64,000 bases of DNA from Neobacillus sp. DY30. Its GTDB lineage: Bacteria > Bacillota > Bacilli > Bacillales > Cytobacillaceae. A model generated the notes under the pieces. That model saw only the letters and a list, made by a program, of their open reading frames with translations, was not told the DNA's origin and made no database searches. A program made the translations under genes and the position numbers. Location of the stretch: NCBI RefSeq assembly GCF_030123065.1, contig NZ_CP126093.1:686001-750000 (forward strand). Reading direction: 5' to 3'. Below are positions 52,913-61,173 of this stretch, piece after piece (the stretch's first letter is position 1; every line of letters starts with the position of its first letter).

Positions 52913-53016
52913 AAGACACCCCTTTCCAACGCATATTCCTTATTTTCCCCTTTTATTTACCTAAATACCAAAAAACTACTTCTTGCAGAAATAGTTTTTA
53001 ATAGGTATTCATTTTC

Positions 53017-53547
53017 TTAGCCTTTTATTGGTCTTATGAGCTTAGGCAGTAAGCGGAAAACAAGTTCGTTCCATAACCAACAATAGAGAAGTGAAAAGAG
53101 GTAAATAACGATAATATTCCATAAACTAAATGGTAGTAAAAGTGGACCTAAAACAGGAAATTGGACGATATAGAGTAAGAGACAAATCCCTATACATAAA
53201 AACAAACTTGAGAAGGTTATAACCTTCCAACCCTTGTTAAAAAAGATAAGGCCAAAACCGATTCCAATAGCCATGGCACCAGTGGTAAAGGGAAAGACAA
53301 TAAGTTCAGAAGGCTGAATGAGCAGCAAGAGGAAAATGGTAAGAATATAGCTTAATACCCCATATGTTGGCGAGATTAATATACTAATGATGATGGGGGC
53401 TGTGGAGAAAGGGCTTATGAGCAGCCCGATGCCTGGGATTACTCCGCCGGCCGACTGTAAAATAGCGGCGATTAAAGCCAGTAACCCTGACGCAACTAAT
53501 TTAAAGGCGAATCTTCTTTGGTCTCTTAAAATAGCAATGATGGGCAT
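53017..53547 (-). CDS. Polytopic membrane protein, unknown function
   Basis: About 176 residues with five to six hydrophobic helices: RRFAFKLVASGLLALIAAIL (N-terminal), a GVIPGIGLLISP loop, and helices to residue 160. The helix layout is like a small substrate-binding (ECF S-type) or YhaJ-like membrane protein, but no signature was recognised. ATG 53547 is chosen because AAAGGAAG is correctly spaced; the open frame extends upstream to 53646 without a ribosome binding site. Confidence 0.65.
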   Translation of the reverse strand: MPIIAILRDQRRFAFKLVASGLLALIAAILQSAGGVIPGIGLLISPFSTAPIIISILISPTYGVLSYILTIFLLLLIQPSELIVFPFTTGAMAIGIGFGLIFFNKGWKVITFSSLFLCIGICLLLYIVQFPVLGPLLLPFSLWNIIVIYLFSLLYCWLWNELVFRLLPKLIRPIKG

Positions 53548-53731
53548 CAAATCTTCCTTTATGTCCTTATTCCAAAACATGGAGTAATCAGCTCTTTTCA
53601 GAAATATGGTGGCTGTCTGAATGCCGGTCTGCATTCCGACTGGCAAGCCTTACAAAAGGTGCTAAGTGCCTATTTGTGGTTTAAATACTACTATTAAGTT
53701 ATTCGAAAACTTACCTATGTAGAATTAATAG

Positions 53732-53890
53732 TACGGGCTTAAGGTATGCTTCTTCTTCAACGATGAATTTCCTAAAACGGTAAACCACAAGGAAAGTTCT
53801 GACAAAATCCGTAAGGTTCGCCGAGAAAAAGGATTTCAGTTTGTCGAAATGAAGGATGCCTTCCGTGCCTCTGAATCAACTCAAATCTAA
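53732..53890 (+). pseudogene. Orphan C-terminal gene fragment
   Basis: About 52 codons without a start codon, ending at TAA 53888-53890; the readable part includes FFFNDEFPKTVNHKESSD and FQFVEMKDAFRA. It has protein-like codon use and is followed directly by a terminator, so it looks like the 3' end of a deleted gene. The family was not recognised. Confidence 0.5.
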
Positions 53891-53908
53891 AAAGATTAAT
53901 AGGCAAAT

Positions 53909-53945
53909 AAAAGACTTTGAATCAAACAGATCCAGGTCTTTTTGC
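53909..53945 (+). terminator. Terminator after the gene fragment
   Basis: AAAAGACT (53909-53916) and GGTCTTTT (53935-53942) with a long loop and T-rich tail, just before the frl-like promoter. Confidence 0.6.
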
Positions 53946-53992
53946 TGCTCTTTTTAGTTCATACAATTTTCAAATTTTATAAATAATTCTTA

Positions 53993-54052
53993 TTGACCAT
54001 AAAAATGAAAACGGTTATAGTAGGGACATACTAATAATACGTCATATGACGT
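53993..54052 (+). promoter_or_regulatory. Promoter, cre site and GntR operator of the frl-like operon
   Basis: TTGACC (53993-53998) and TATAGT (54016-54021) are 17 bases apart. TGAAAACGGTTATA (54006-54019) is a catabolite-response element (CcpA) overlapping spacer and -10. The perfect palindrome ACGTCATATGACGT (54039-54052) lies about 20 bases after the start point, where a GntR repressor would block transcription. Confidence 0.78.
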
Positions 54053-54074
54053 CTCAAAAAGGAGAGCGAATAAA

Positions 54075-55043
54075 ATGAATGTGGTAAATGTGATTAATGA
54101 TATTCATTCAGCAACGAAGGAAGGAATCTCGGAAGTATATTTAGTGGCATGCGGCGGCTCATTAGTCGATATGTATCCAACAAAATATTTTCTTGAGAAT
54201 GAAGCGAAAAAAGTAGTAACAGGATTGTTTACAGCCAATGAGTTTGTACATGCTACACCTAAAAGATTAAATCAAGATTCTCTTGTCATCGTTTGCTCAC
54301 ATGGAGGGAACACTCCAGAATCAGTGGAAGCATCGATGGTGGCAAAGGAACGTGGTGCCCATACTATCGGTCTAACTCATAACCAGGAAGCATCATTACT
54401 AAACTACTCCGATCACGCGTTTGTTTATGAATGGGGATCTGAAAGTGATGTCAAGAATAACCCAATGGCGATTATCCTTCAATTAGCTGTAGAGGTTCTC
54501 TATCGAACAGAAGGATATGACCACTACGATGCATTCCAGAGCGGAATTGGAAAAATCAACGGCATCATCAAAAATGGTGAGCAGTTAGTAGAAAAGCGGA
54601 CAAAAGAATTCGCCAATAAGTATGGAAAGGAAGAACTGTTTTATATTCTTTCAAGCGGGGCTTCTTATGGCCATGCATACGGATTTGCGATTTGTTCGTT
54701 AATGGAAATGCAATGGCTGGATGCAGCATCGATTCATTCTGGAGAGTACTTCCACGGTCCATTTGAAGTAACAGATAAGGAAACACCATTTATCTTATTA
54801 ATGAATGAAGGCAGAACCCGCGCTTTAGACGAACGGGCAAAAACATTCCTTCAGCAATATGCAGAAAAAGTAGAAGTAGTGGACGCAAAAGAATTAGGCA
54901 TTAATACGATCGCGGATGAAGTGGTTGAGTTCTTTAATCCAATTCTTTTCTATAGTATTATGTGTGTTTATCGTCAAGCATTGGCAGATGTACGAAATCA
55001 TCCATTAGAAACTCGCCGTTACATGGGGAAAGTCGCATACTAA
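54075..55043 (+). CDS. frlB: FrlB-like fructosamine-6-phosphate deglycase (SIS domain)
   Basis: A 322-residue protein with two SIS (sugar isomerase) domains, about residues 15-150 and 180-310. It matches B. subtilis FrlB (328) along its length, including VACGGS...MYP(T/S)KY, CSHGGNTPE, HSGEYFHGPFE and the C-terminal NHPLETRRYM. FrlB and the related FraB split 6-phosphorylated Amadori compounds into glucose-6-phosphate and the free amine. AAAGGAGAG precedes ATG 54075. It is the first gene of the operon with frlD. Confidence 0.88.
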   Translation: MNVVNVINDIHSATKEGISEVYLVACGGSLVDMYPTKYFLENEAKKVVTGLFTANEFVHATPKRLNQDSLVIVCSHGGNTPESVEASMVAKERGAHTIGLTHNQEASLLNYSDHAFVYEWGSESDVKNNPMAIILQLAVEVLYRTEGYDHYDAFQSGIGKINGIIKNGEQLVEKRTKEFANKYGKEELFYILSSGASYGHAYGFAICSLMEMQWLDAASIHSGEYFHGPFEVTDKETPFILLMNEGRTRALDERAKTFLQQYAEKVEVVDAKELGINTIADEVVEFFNPILFYSIMCVYRQALADVRNHPLETRRYMGKVAY

Positions 55044-55061
55044 AATCGAGGTGACAGGCAA

Positions 55062-55880
55062 ATGGTAAAGGTAGTAGGTATTGGAGATAATGTAGTAGAT
55101 AAATATGTTCATATAAAGACCATGTATCCCGGAGGTAATGCCGTAAACTTTAGTGTATTTGCGAAATTGCTGGGTGCAAACTCGGCTTTTATCGGGACAT
55201 TTGGCGATGATAAAGAAGCGCAACATGTCGAAAGTGTATTAAAAAAATTAGAAATTGATTTATCACGATGCCGGCACTTCAGCGGGGAGAATGGATGCGC
55301 CTATGTTACCCTTGAGGAAGGAGACCGTGTCTTCCTTGGCAGTAATGATGGCGGTGTAACCCGTGAACATTTATTGGAACTAACAGATGAAGATATCTCA
55401 TTGATTCAAGAGTGTGCCCTTGTACATACAGGCTTATATAGCCATACCGGGCATTTACTCGAAAAACTAGGATCACTGGGTGTGCCGTTATCCTTTGATT
55501 TTTCAGATGATTTCCAGCAGCAGCAAGTCGATCAATATATACCATTTGTACATTATGCCTTTTTCTCCTGCAGTCACTTATCAGAGAATGAGACAAAAGA
55601 GTTTTTAAGAAATAACCATCAACGGGATGGCCAAATCCTGCTTGCCACCCGTGGAAGTGAAGGGGCCATTGCCTACGATGGAACCAGTTATTTTCATCAG
55701 TTACCCGAATATGTTGAAGCTGTCGATACGATGGGAGCAGGGGATTCCTTTATCACTGCCTTCTTACTCACCTATTTAAAAACGAATGAAATTGTGACAT
55801 CTATGAAAGAAGCGGCGCAGTTTGCTGCCAAAAGCTGTCTAGTTGAGGGATCATTTGGGTTTGGGGTTACTTACGAATAA
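55062..55880 (+). CDS. frlD: FrlD-like fructosamine kinase (PfkB family)
   Basis: A 272-residue PfkB/ribokinase-type kinase. GGNAVNFSVFAKLLG near residue 24-38 is the sugar-binding motif, and DTMGAGDSF near residue 220-230 holds the catalytic Asp. FrlD phosphorylates the C6 of imported fructosamines before FrlB acts. GAGGTGA is eight bases before ATG 55062, 18 bases after frlB, so the two are cotranscribed. The kinase-deglycase pair is the diagnostic core of Amadori-product pathways. Confidence 0.86.
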   Translation: MVKVVGIGDNVVDKYVHIKTMYPGGNAVNFSVFAKLLGANSAFIGTFGDDKEAQHVESVLKKLEIDLSRCRHFSGENGCAYVTLEEGDRVFLGSNDGGVTREHLLELTDEDISLIQECALVHTGLYSHTGHLLEKLGSLGVPLSFDFSDDFQQQQVDQYIPFVHYAFFSCSHLSENETKEFLRNNHQRDGQILLATRGSEGAIAYDGTSYFHQLPEYVEAVDTMGAGDSFITAFLLTYLKTNEIVTSMKEAAQFAAKSCLVEGSFGFGVTYE

Positions 55881-56009
55881 TCCTAATAGGTTGATAATGC
55901 CCAAATTGGCAAGGTTATCGGTCACTCTATAATTCTGCTTGTTATGTGTTAAAACGTTTGATACTCTTTTACTAAAGGTCCATGAGGAAACCACTATGGG
56001 GGATAAAAA

Positions 56010-56723
56010 ATGTTAAACGTTGATCATCAAGAACCATTATATATACAGTTGAAAAAAGCGATTCAAGTAGAAATCTTAAATGAGAAGTTCCAGCAGGGAG
56101 AAAGAATTCCAAATGAAAAGGAATTAATGGAACAGTACAATGTAAGCCGTGTTACGGTTCGAAAAGCGGTAGAGGAGCTTGTTAAGGAAGGGTACCTAGT
56201 GAAGCTTCATGGAAAAGGAACTTTTGTAAGCCATACCAAAATCGAACGTAAAATTAAACATGTAATGGGATTCACCGCCGCATGTAAAGCAAATGGTTAT
56301 CCATCTCATAGTGTGGTAACCAAGAAAGAAATTGTCGATCCGGACACTTCGATTAAGAAGGCTTTACAGCTTGAAGCGGATGAAAAGGCCATCTTTATTC
56401 AAAGAAAACGATTTGCAGGCGATAGTCCATTAATGTTAGAAAATAACTTCTATCCTTATAATCGTTATTACTTTTTGTTGGAAGAATCACTTGAAGGGTC
56501 ATTGTACGATTTGTTAAGTGAAAAACACGGAATAAAACCGATTAAATCAGGTGCTACGACCCTGGATATTGTTCTGGCAGATGAGGAAAAGGCTAATTTA
56601 CTAGAAACGACTATTGGAAAGCCACTGTTTTATATGAATACCATCATTCATGATCAACACGGCCGTCCAGTCCATATAGGTAGACAGTATATTATTGGTG
56701 ACCGATATCAATTTACTATTTAA
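56010..56723 (+). CDS. GntR/UTRA regulator (FrlR-like)
   Basis: A 237-residue HutC-type regulator: winged helix-turn-helix (about 8-75, with YNVSRVTVRKAVEELVKEGY) and a UTRA ligand-binding domain (about 95-235, sugar-phosphate sensing in relatives). It lies between the frlBD genes and the amidohydrolase/permease genes, all in one direction. It probably binds the ACGT-palindromes at 54039 and 58500 and is released by a phosphorylated sugar-amine. GGGGG precedes ATG 56010. Confidence 0.88.
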   Translation: MLNVDHQEPLYIQLKKAIQVEILNEKFQQGERIPNEKELMEQYNVSRVTVRKAVEELVKEGYLVKLHGKGTFVSHTKIERKIKHVMGFTAACKANGYPSHSVVTKKEIVDPDTSIKKALQLEADEKAIFIQRKRFAGDSPLMLENNFYPYNRYYFLLEESLEGSLYDLLSEKHGIKPIKSGATTLDIVLADEEKANLLETTIGKPLFYMNTIIHDQHGRPVHIGRQYIIGDRYQFTI

Positions 56724-56749
56724 AAAATTAATTAAAACTAAGTGTGGCC

Positions 56750-56811
56750 CCCGTTATGACGTCCTAGGATGTTATAACGGGAACAAAATAATTAAAATGA
56801 AAGCGTTGTAA
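56750..56811 (+). promoter_or_regulatory. Long hairpin and cre site upstream of the amidohydrolase
   Basis: 56750-56764 and 56767-56781 are inverse complements (CCCGTTATGACGTCC/GGATGTTATAACGGG, two G-U pairs). The arms include TATGACGT and ATGTTATA, which are half-sites of the GntR operator turned outward. There is no T-run. TGAAAGCGTTGTAA (56798-56811) matches a cre site. Confidence 0.6.
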
Positions 56812-56862
56812 AATGGTATACCCTCTATACAAAAACTGCAGGGAAAGAATAAAGGTGTACGA

Positions 56863-58437
56863 ATGTCCAAAGCACAAATGAACGCCAATATTGTCATCGT
56901 TTCAAACGTTATTTTTTCAGGCTTAGATGAAAAAACTTTTGCGGGGTATATTGCCATAAAGGATAACAAAATTGCTGCAGTTGGGAAGCAGAACGAAAAA
57001 GATCAATGGATTGGCCCTGAAACAAAGGTTTATGAGCTTGGTAATCAACTGGTGATGCCAGGAATTCATGATAATCATGTATTTTTCACAGGCTATATGT
57101 CCATGAATCGCGGGGTAGATTTATCAAAGGTATCCTCTGTAGACGAAGCAACAACTCTATTAATTCAGCATTCTATGACATTAGGACCTAAAGAAAATGT
57201 ATACGGATTTGGCTGGGATAAGGAGAGTTTGGGATGTATACCGGAACAACATCTGCTGGATGAAATTTTTCCGAACACGCCTGTTTTCGCGATTAATCGT
57301 ACAAAGAGCTGGTGCTGGATGAACCAAAAGGCAATCGAAAAATATAAATTTACACCAGACCAATGCAGTGCAGAGGATCGGGCAGCTTTATTAAAAGATA
57401 TGCTTCAGGAAAGGGAAGAGGTTAAGCAAGAATTCCTGGACTTCTGTCAGTTATTAGCAGCCCGGGGAGTTACGTCCATTAAAGACATAGGCTTTGATCG
57501 TTATGAATTACTTTCTATTTTAACGGAATTGGCAGATGAAGGAAAATTGCCATTACGAGTGCATTTTGCGTTAGAGCCTGTCATGGAACCACTTAACATT
57601 AAAGTAGGGAAGTCCTACCAAAAACGTTATCAAGATGATTTCCTTCGCTTTCAGGGTTTTAAAATTATGGTGGATGGCGTGGTAGCCGATCATACAGGTG
57701 ACATGTTAGAGCCTTATGCGGATATGCCAGACGTAAAGAATTTACGGTCAGTGAATTATGAAAAAATTGAAACCTGGGTATTAGAAGCAGATCGAAATGG
57801 CTTAAAATGCTGTTTAACGGCAGAAGGGGATGCAGCTATCCGTCAAGCCGTGACCTTTTTAGAAAAATGCCGTGAAGTAAATGGCAAGCGTGATGCACGC
57901 CACTCGATAAGTGATTTAGAATATCCACATCCTAGTGACTTAAAGCGGATGGGGGAAAACGAAATCTTTGCAGAAATCTATGCCCAGATTTTACTGCTGA
58001 ATCCATCTTACGAAGAGTCGTATATGGCTGCTGTTGTTGGAAAGGAAAAAGAAAAACACTTTTATGATTATCGGGCCATGCTGGAAGCAGGAATTTCGAT
58101 TACAGCGGGAACAGATTTGCCTTTATTTATTACGAGTGTACCAGACTCCATCTATGCCACTGCGATGAGACTGTTTCCAGACGGATCGCCGTGGTACCCA
58201 GAGCTTGGTCTGCCAATAGCAGAGATTCTAAAGGCCTGGACTATTAACGGAGCAAGGCATAATTTCATGGAAGATAAAACCGGAACAATTGAAGTGGGGA
58301 AATATGCCGACATAGCGGTATTTGACAGAAATTTATTTGAATCTTCCGCTTCAGAAATACGGAACGCAAAGGTAGTTTTAACTGTGATGAACGGAGATAT
58401 TGTACACGATATCACTTTGGCAGGGATCTTAGCGTGA
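56863..58437 (+). CDS. YtcJ-like amidohydrolase
   Basis: A 524-residue member of the amidohydrolase superfamily (Amidohydro_3 type). N-terminal beta region with GNQLVMPGIHDNHVFFTG (metal-binding HxN/H-like segment near residue 63-76), FKIMVDGVVADHTG, and the C-terminal ITAGTDLP metal Asp with GTIEVGKYADIAVFDRN closing the beta-sandwich. Relatives hydrolyse N-acyl or formyl amides. Its place in the frl-like operon suggests release of an amide-linked group from the sugar-amine or its amine product. AAAGGTG precedes ATG 56863. Confidence 0.82.
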   Translation: MSKAQMNANIVIVSNVIFSGLDEKTFAGYIAIKDNKIAAVGKQNEKDQWIGPETKVYELGNQLVMPGIHDNHVFFTGYMSMNRGVDLSKVSSVDEATTLLIQHSMTLGPKENVYGFGWDKESLGCIPEQHLLDEIFPNTPVFAINRTKSWCWMNQKAIEKYKFTPDQCSAEDRAALLKDMLQEREEVKQEFLDFCQLLAARGVTSIKDIGFDRYELLSILTELADEGKLPLRVHFALEPVMEPLNIKVGKSYQKRYQDDFLRFQGFKIMVDGVVADHTGDMLEPYADMPDVKNLRSVNYEKIETWVLEADRNGLKCCLTAEGDAAIRQAVTFLEKCREVNGKRDARHSISDLEYPHPSDLKRMGENEIFAEIYAQILLLNPSYEESYMAAVVGKEKEKHFYDYRAMLEAGISITAGTDLPLFITSVPDSIYATAMRLFPDGSPWYPELGLPIAEILKAWTINGARHNFMEDKTGTIEVGKYADIAVFDRNLFESSASEIRNAKVVLTVMNGDIVHDITLAGILA

Positions 58438-58499
58438 ATTAGAAAAATACTCTAGCTGCTCAATGAATGAAATTATAATGTTTCATACCTCAAAAAAAT

Positions 58500-58513
58500 A
58501 CGTTATAAGACGT
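58500..58513 (+). promoter_or_regulatory. Second GntR operator (ACGTTATAAGACGT)
   Basis: Twelve of 14 positions equal the palindrome at 54039. It lies 27 bases before the permease start, so the permease is probably under the same regulator. Confidence 0.65.
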
Positions 58514-58539
58514 CATTAAATGAGAAATGAGGAGACGAA

Positions 58540-59994
58540 ATGGAAGCGAGTGCAATAAAGGCAAAAGTAGTAGAAAAGAAGAGAAGGAAGTGGGCATTGC
58601 CCCACAGTTATTCCCTTATGTTTTTCATCATTATGATCGTAGCTTTATTGACTTGGATTTTACCAAGCGGACAATTTGAACGAAAAGAGGTAACGGTCGA
58701 TGGTTCTACTAGAACGGTCATCGTTCCCGGTACGTTTGAGACGATTCCAAAAGTAAGTGACCAGGGCGATTTACGTCAGGGACTTACAGGAGTGTTAAGC
58801 GCTCCGATGGAAGGGATCATTAATGCCGTAGATGTTATTGCCTTTGTATTAGTTGTTGGCGGCGCATTTGGGATTATTTTGAAAACCGGTGCGATAGATC
58901 GAGGCTTAATTGCCTTATCCAACCGTTTACAAAATAAAGGAATATTTGTCATCCCCATTGCGATGCTGATTTTTAGCTTGGGAGGATCCACCTTCGGAAT
59001 GAGTGAAGAAACCATTCCACTTTACACCATTTTTATATCGTTAATGTTTGTTTTAAAATTTGATTCCATTACAGCGATTTTAATTCTCTTTTTAGGAACA
59101 CAGATTGGATATGTCGGTTCAACCTTAAATCCGTTTTCTGTCCTGATTGCACAGGGAGTTTCAGGCATTCAAGGGAATCCGCAATTATGGCTTCGATTTA
59201 TCGAATGGATTGTGTTTACCGGAGTATCAATCGGGTTTACGATGTGGTACGCTGCCCGGGTAAAGAAAAATCCAGAGAAGTCAGTCGTCTATAAAAATGA
59301 TTTGGAAAGCCGGTCTCATTTTCTTAAAGCGGACCTTGGCGAGGTTGTTCATTTTTCCGTAAGAGATAAAATGATTTTGTCTGGTTTTGGCGTTGCGCTT
59401 GGGATTATCGTTTGGGGAATTCTTTCTCATGGCTGGTACATGGTCGAAATTGGTGCCGTATTCATGGGCTTAGGTTTATTCGCAGGTATCGTGTCCAAAA
59501 TGAATCAAAAAGAAATGGCCGAGAATTTTGTCAGCGGCTGTAGTGAGTTTGTTTATGCGGCGGTAATTATCGGACTAGCCCGCGGTATTCTGGTTATTGC
59601 TGAAAATGGAATGATTATTGATACGATCTTAAATTCCTTAGCATCTGTAATGGACGGACTGCCAAAGTATGCTTTTACCACTATCATGCTATTATTTCAT
59701 AACATAATTACGTTTTTTGTCCCATCATCATCTGGTGAGGCTGCCTTAACGATGCCCGTTATGGCTCCACTGGCCGACCTTATGGGAATCCATGGAGAAG
59801 CTGCGGTAACAGCCTATCAGTTTGGTAATGGATTAACAAATATTATTTCGCCAACCAACGGAGTGTTATTAGCAGGCTTAGCCATCGCGAAAATCAGCTT
59901 CGGCCAATGGATCAAATTAATGCTAAAAATATTCCCGATTTTATGGATTATTGCTGCCGTATTTGCTGCAATCTCTGCTTATGTAGGGATGTAG
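58540..59994 (+). CDS. YfcC-family permease (ion-transporter superfamily)
   Basis: A 484-residue membrane protein with about twelve helices. LTWILPSGQFER near residue 38-49, the GGSTFGMSEETIPLY segment near 149-163, and the C-terminal FVPSSSGEAALTMPVMAPL and GNGLTNIISPTNGVL re-entrant motifs are characteristic of YfcC/DcuC-like carriers. These import amino acids, dicarboxylates or related compounds. Placed with frlB/frlD it is the probable uptake system of the pathway, replacing the ABC transporter of B. subtilis frl. GAGGAG precedes ATG 58540. Confidence 0.84.
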   Translation: MEASAIKAKVVEKKRRKWALPHSYSLMFFIIMIVALLTWILPSGQFERKEVTVDGSTRTVIVPGTFETIPKVSDQGDLRQGLTGVLSAPMEGIINAVDVIAFVLVVGGAFGIILKTGAIDRGLIALSNRLQNKGIFVIPIAMLIFSLGGSTFGMSEETIPLYTIFISLMFVLKFDSITAILILFLGTQIGYVGSTLNPFSVLIAQGVSGIQGNPQLWLRFIEWIVFTGVSIGFTMWYAARVKKNPEKSVVYKNDLESRSHFLKADLGEVVHFSVRDKMILSGFGVALGIIVWGILSHGWYMVEIGAVFMGLGLFAGIVSKMNQKEMAENFVSGCSEFVYAAVIIGLARGILVIAENGMIIDTILNSLASVMDGLPKYAFTTIMLLFHNIITFFVPSSSGEAALTMPVMAPLADLMGIHGEAAVTAYQFGNGLTNIISPTNGVLLAGLAIAKISFGQWIKLMLKIFPILWIIAAVFAAISAYVGM

Positions 59995-60020
59995 GATCCT
60001 TACGATAGGTAGACGTTATC

Positions 60021-60055
60021 AAAGAGACACTATGGTATTTACCTGGTGTCTCTTT
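60021..60055 (+). terminator. Terminator after the frl-like operon
   Basis: AAAGAGACAC (60021-60030) and GTGTCTCTTT (60046-60055), perfect 10-bp stem. Confidence 0.8.
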
Positions 60056-60280
60056 AACATTAATCACAAAAAAAGCGGTGAACTAAATGAATACCGGAAA
60101 AACGAAACATACTAACCTGGAAAAAAGTATTATTGTAGCAACCAGTAACAGGTATTTCAAAGATATTTGTTTTCTATTACAATTAATTCATCAGTGTTAA
60201 TAACAGGTACAATCGGATTTACCGCTAGTCAAAGTTAACAACCACAAACCAACCGATGGCGAAGTGAGAGTGATAATGAG
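60056..60280. other. Intergenic gap with only doubtful ORFs
   Basis: A 37-codon frame from ATG 60087 (MNTGKTKHTNLE) and a 29-codon tail ending before 60240 are visible; neither has support beyond an open frame. Possibly a decayed small gene. Confidence 0.4.
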
Positions 60281-61054
60281 ATGATAGATATCAGCAAAAT
60301 TATTCAAGGGAAAAGTTTAACAGAAATTGAAGTCCAAATTGTACAATATATCATTACCAACATTGACACTGTCTTGCAAATGGGCGTTCGAAATATTGCG
60401 AAAGAGAATTTTACCTCTCCTGCAACTGTCATCCGCCTTTCAAAAAAATTAGGTTATACGGGATTTATCGATATGTATTACCACCTCCTCCCTCTTGTTA
60501 GTAAAGCTCATATACCGGAAAGCGGCGTGATGGAGGACTTTCTCGAGATTACTTCGAAAGATTTTATGACACACAATTCAATGCAGGATATTGAACTCTT
60601 CATTAACAAAGTGTTAAATCTACGGGAAAGCTATATTTTTATCTATGCTACAGGGTTTTCAGCGATTACTGCAGAGTATTTGTACAAAAAACTATTAGTA
60701 TTAGGGAGGAAAACGATTTTTGCTAGTGGAACCGATTCGATTGGTGTATTCGAAAATAATCTGGAAGATATCGGTGCCTTAGTGGTTATTTCCAAATCAG
60801 GTGAAACACAGCTTGTTCTCGACAAATTGCAGGCTGCCAAGGAGCATCATATTTTTACCGTTTCTTTCACAAAGGAAACGGAAAACCGGATTGCAGAGCT
60901 TTCTGATTTAAATTTCAAAATCATCGATCAGAATAAATTAGACGATAGGAACATGCTGCCGAATAGTTTTTTTCCCGGTCTAATGCTGATGTTTGAATTT
61001 ATTGTCAAAGAATATGTTGCAACATTATTACCAAAAAAAGATAAGAACGAGTGA
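60281..61054 (+). CDS. RpiR/MurR-family regulator of the maltose PTS genes
   Basis: A 257-residue regulator with an N-terminal RpiR helix-turn-helix (about 1-77, including TSPATVIRLSKKLGYTGF) and a C-terminal SIS domain (about 105-240) that should bind a sugar phosphate. The size and neighbours are those of B. subtilis GlvR (MalR, 254), the activator of the malA-malP genes. It is followed by the PTS permease and 6-phospho-alpha-glucosidase genes after a terminator. Confidence 0.86.
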   Translation: MIDISKIIQGKSLTEIEVQIVQYIITNIDTVLQMGVRNIAKENFTSPATVIRLSKKLGYTGFIDMYYHLLPLVSKAHIPESGVMEDFLEITSKDFMTHNSMQDIELFINKVLNLRESYIFIYATGFSAITAEYLYKKLLVLGRKTIFASGTDSIGVFENNLEDIGALVVISKSGETQLVLDKLQAAKEHHIFTVSFTKETENRIAELSDLNFKIIDQNKLDDRNMLPNSFFPGLMLMFEFIVKEYVATLLPKKDKNE

Positions 61055-61085
61055 AACGTGTTTCAATGTGTGAAACACGTTTTTT
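61053..61085 (+). terminator. Terminator after the RpiR gene
   Basis: AAACGTGTTTC (61053-61063) and GAAACACGTTT (61071-61081) with TTTT tail; the stem begins at the last base of the stop codon. Confidence 0.85.
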
Positions 61086-61092
61086 ATCGCCT

Positions 61093-61129
61093 TGAATCTA
61101 TCGACTGTAAAACGGTTACATTGTATTCT
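61093..61129 (+). promoter_or_regulatory. Promoter with cre-like site before the PTS permease
   Basis: TGTAAAACGGTTACA (61106-61120) is cre-like, with one extra base relative to the usual 14-mer. It overlaps the TCGACT (61101-61106) / TATTCT (61124-61129) promoter with 17-base spacer. CcpA repression is likely. Confidence 0.55.
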
Positions 61130-61173
61130 AAACCTGTCGACAAAAACGTACGCATATAGGAGGGGAAGGCAAA

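Noticed and set aside
60087..60200. A 37-codon ORF before the RpiR gene
   Set aside because: Only a weak ribosome binding site, no recognisable motif and no sign of conservation; listed only as part of the gap.
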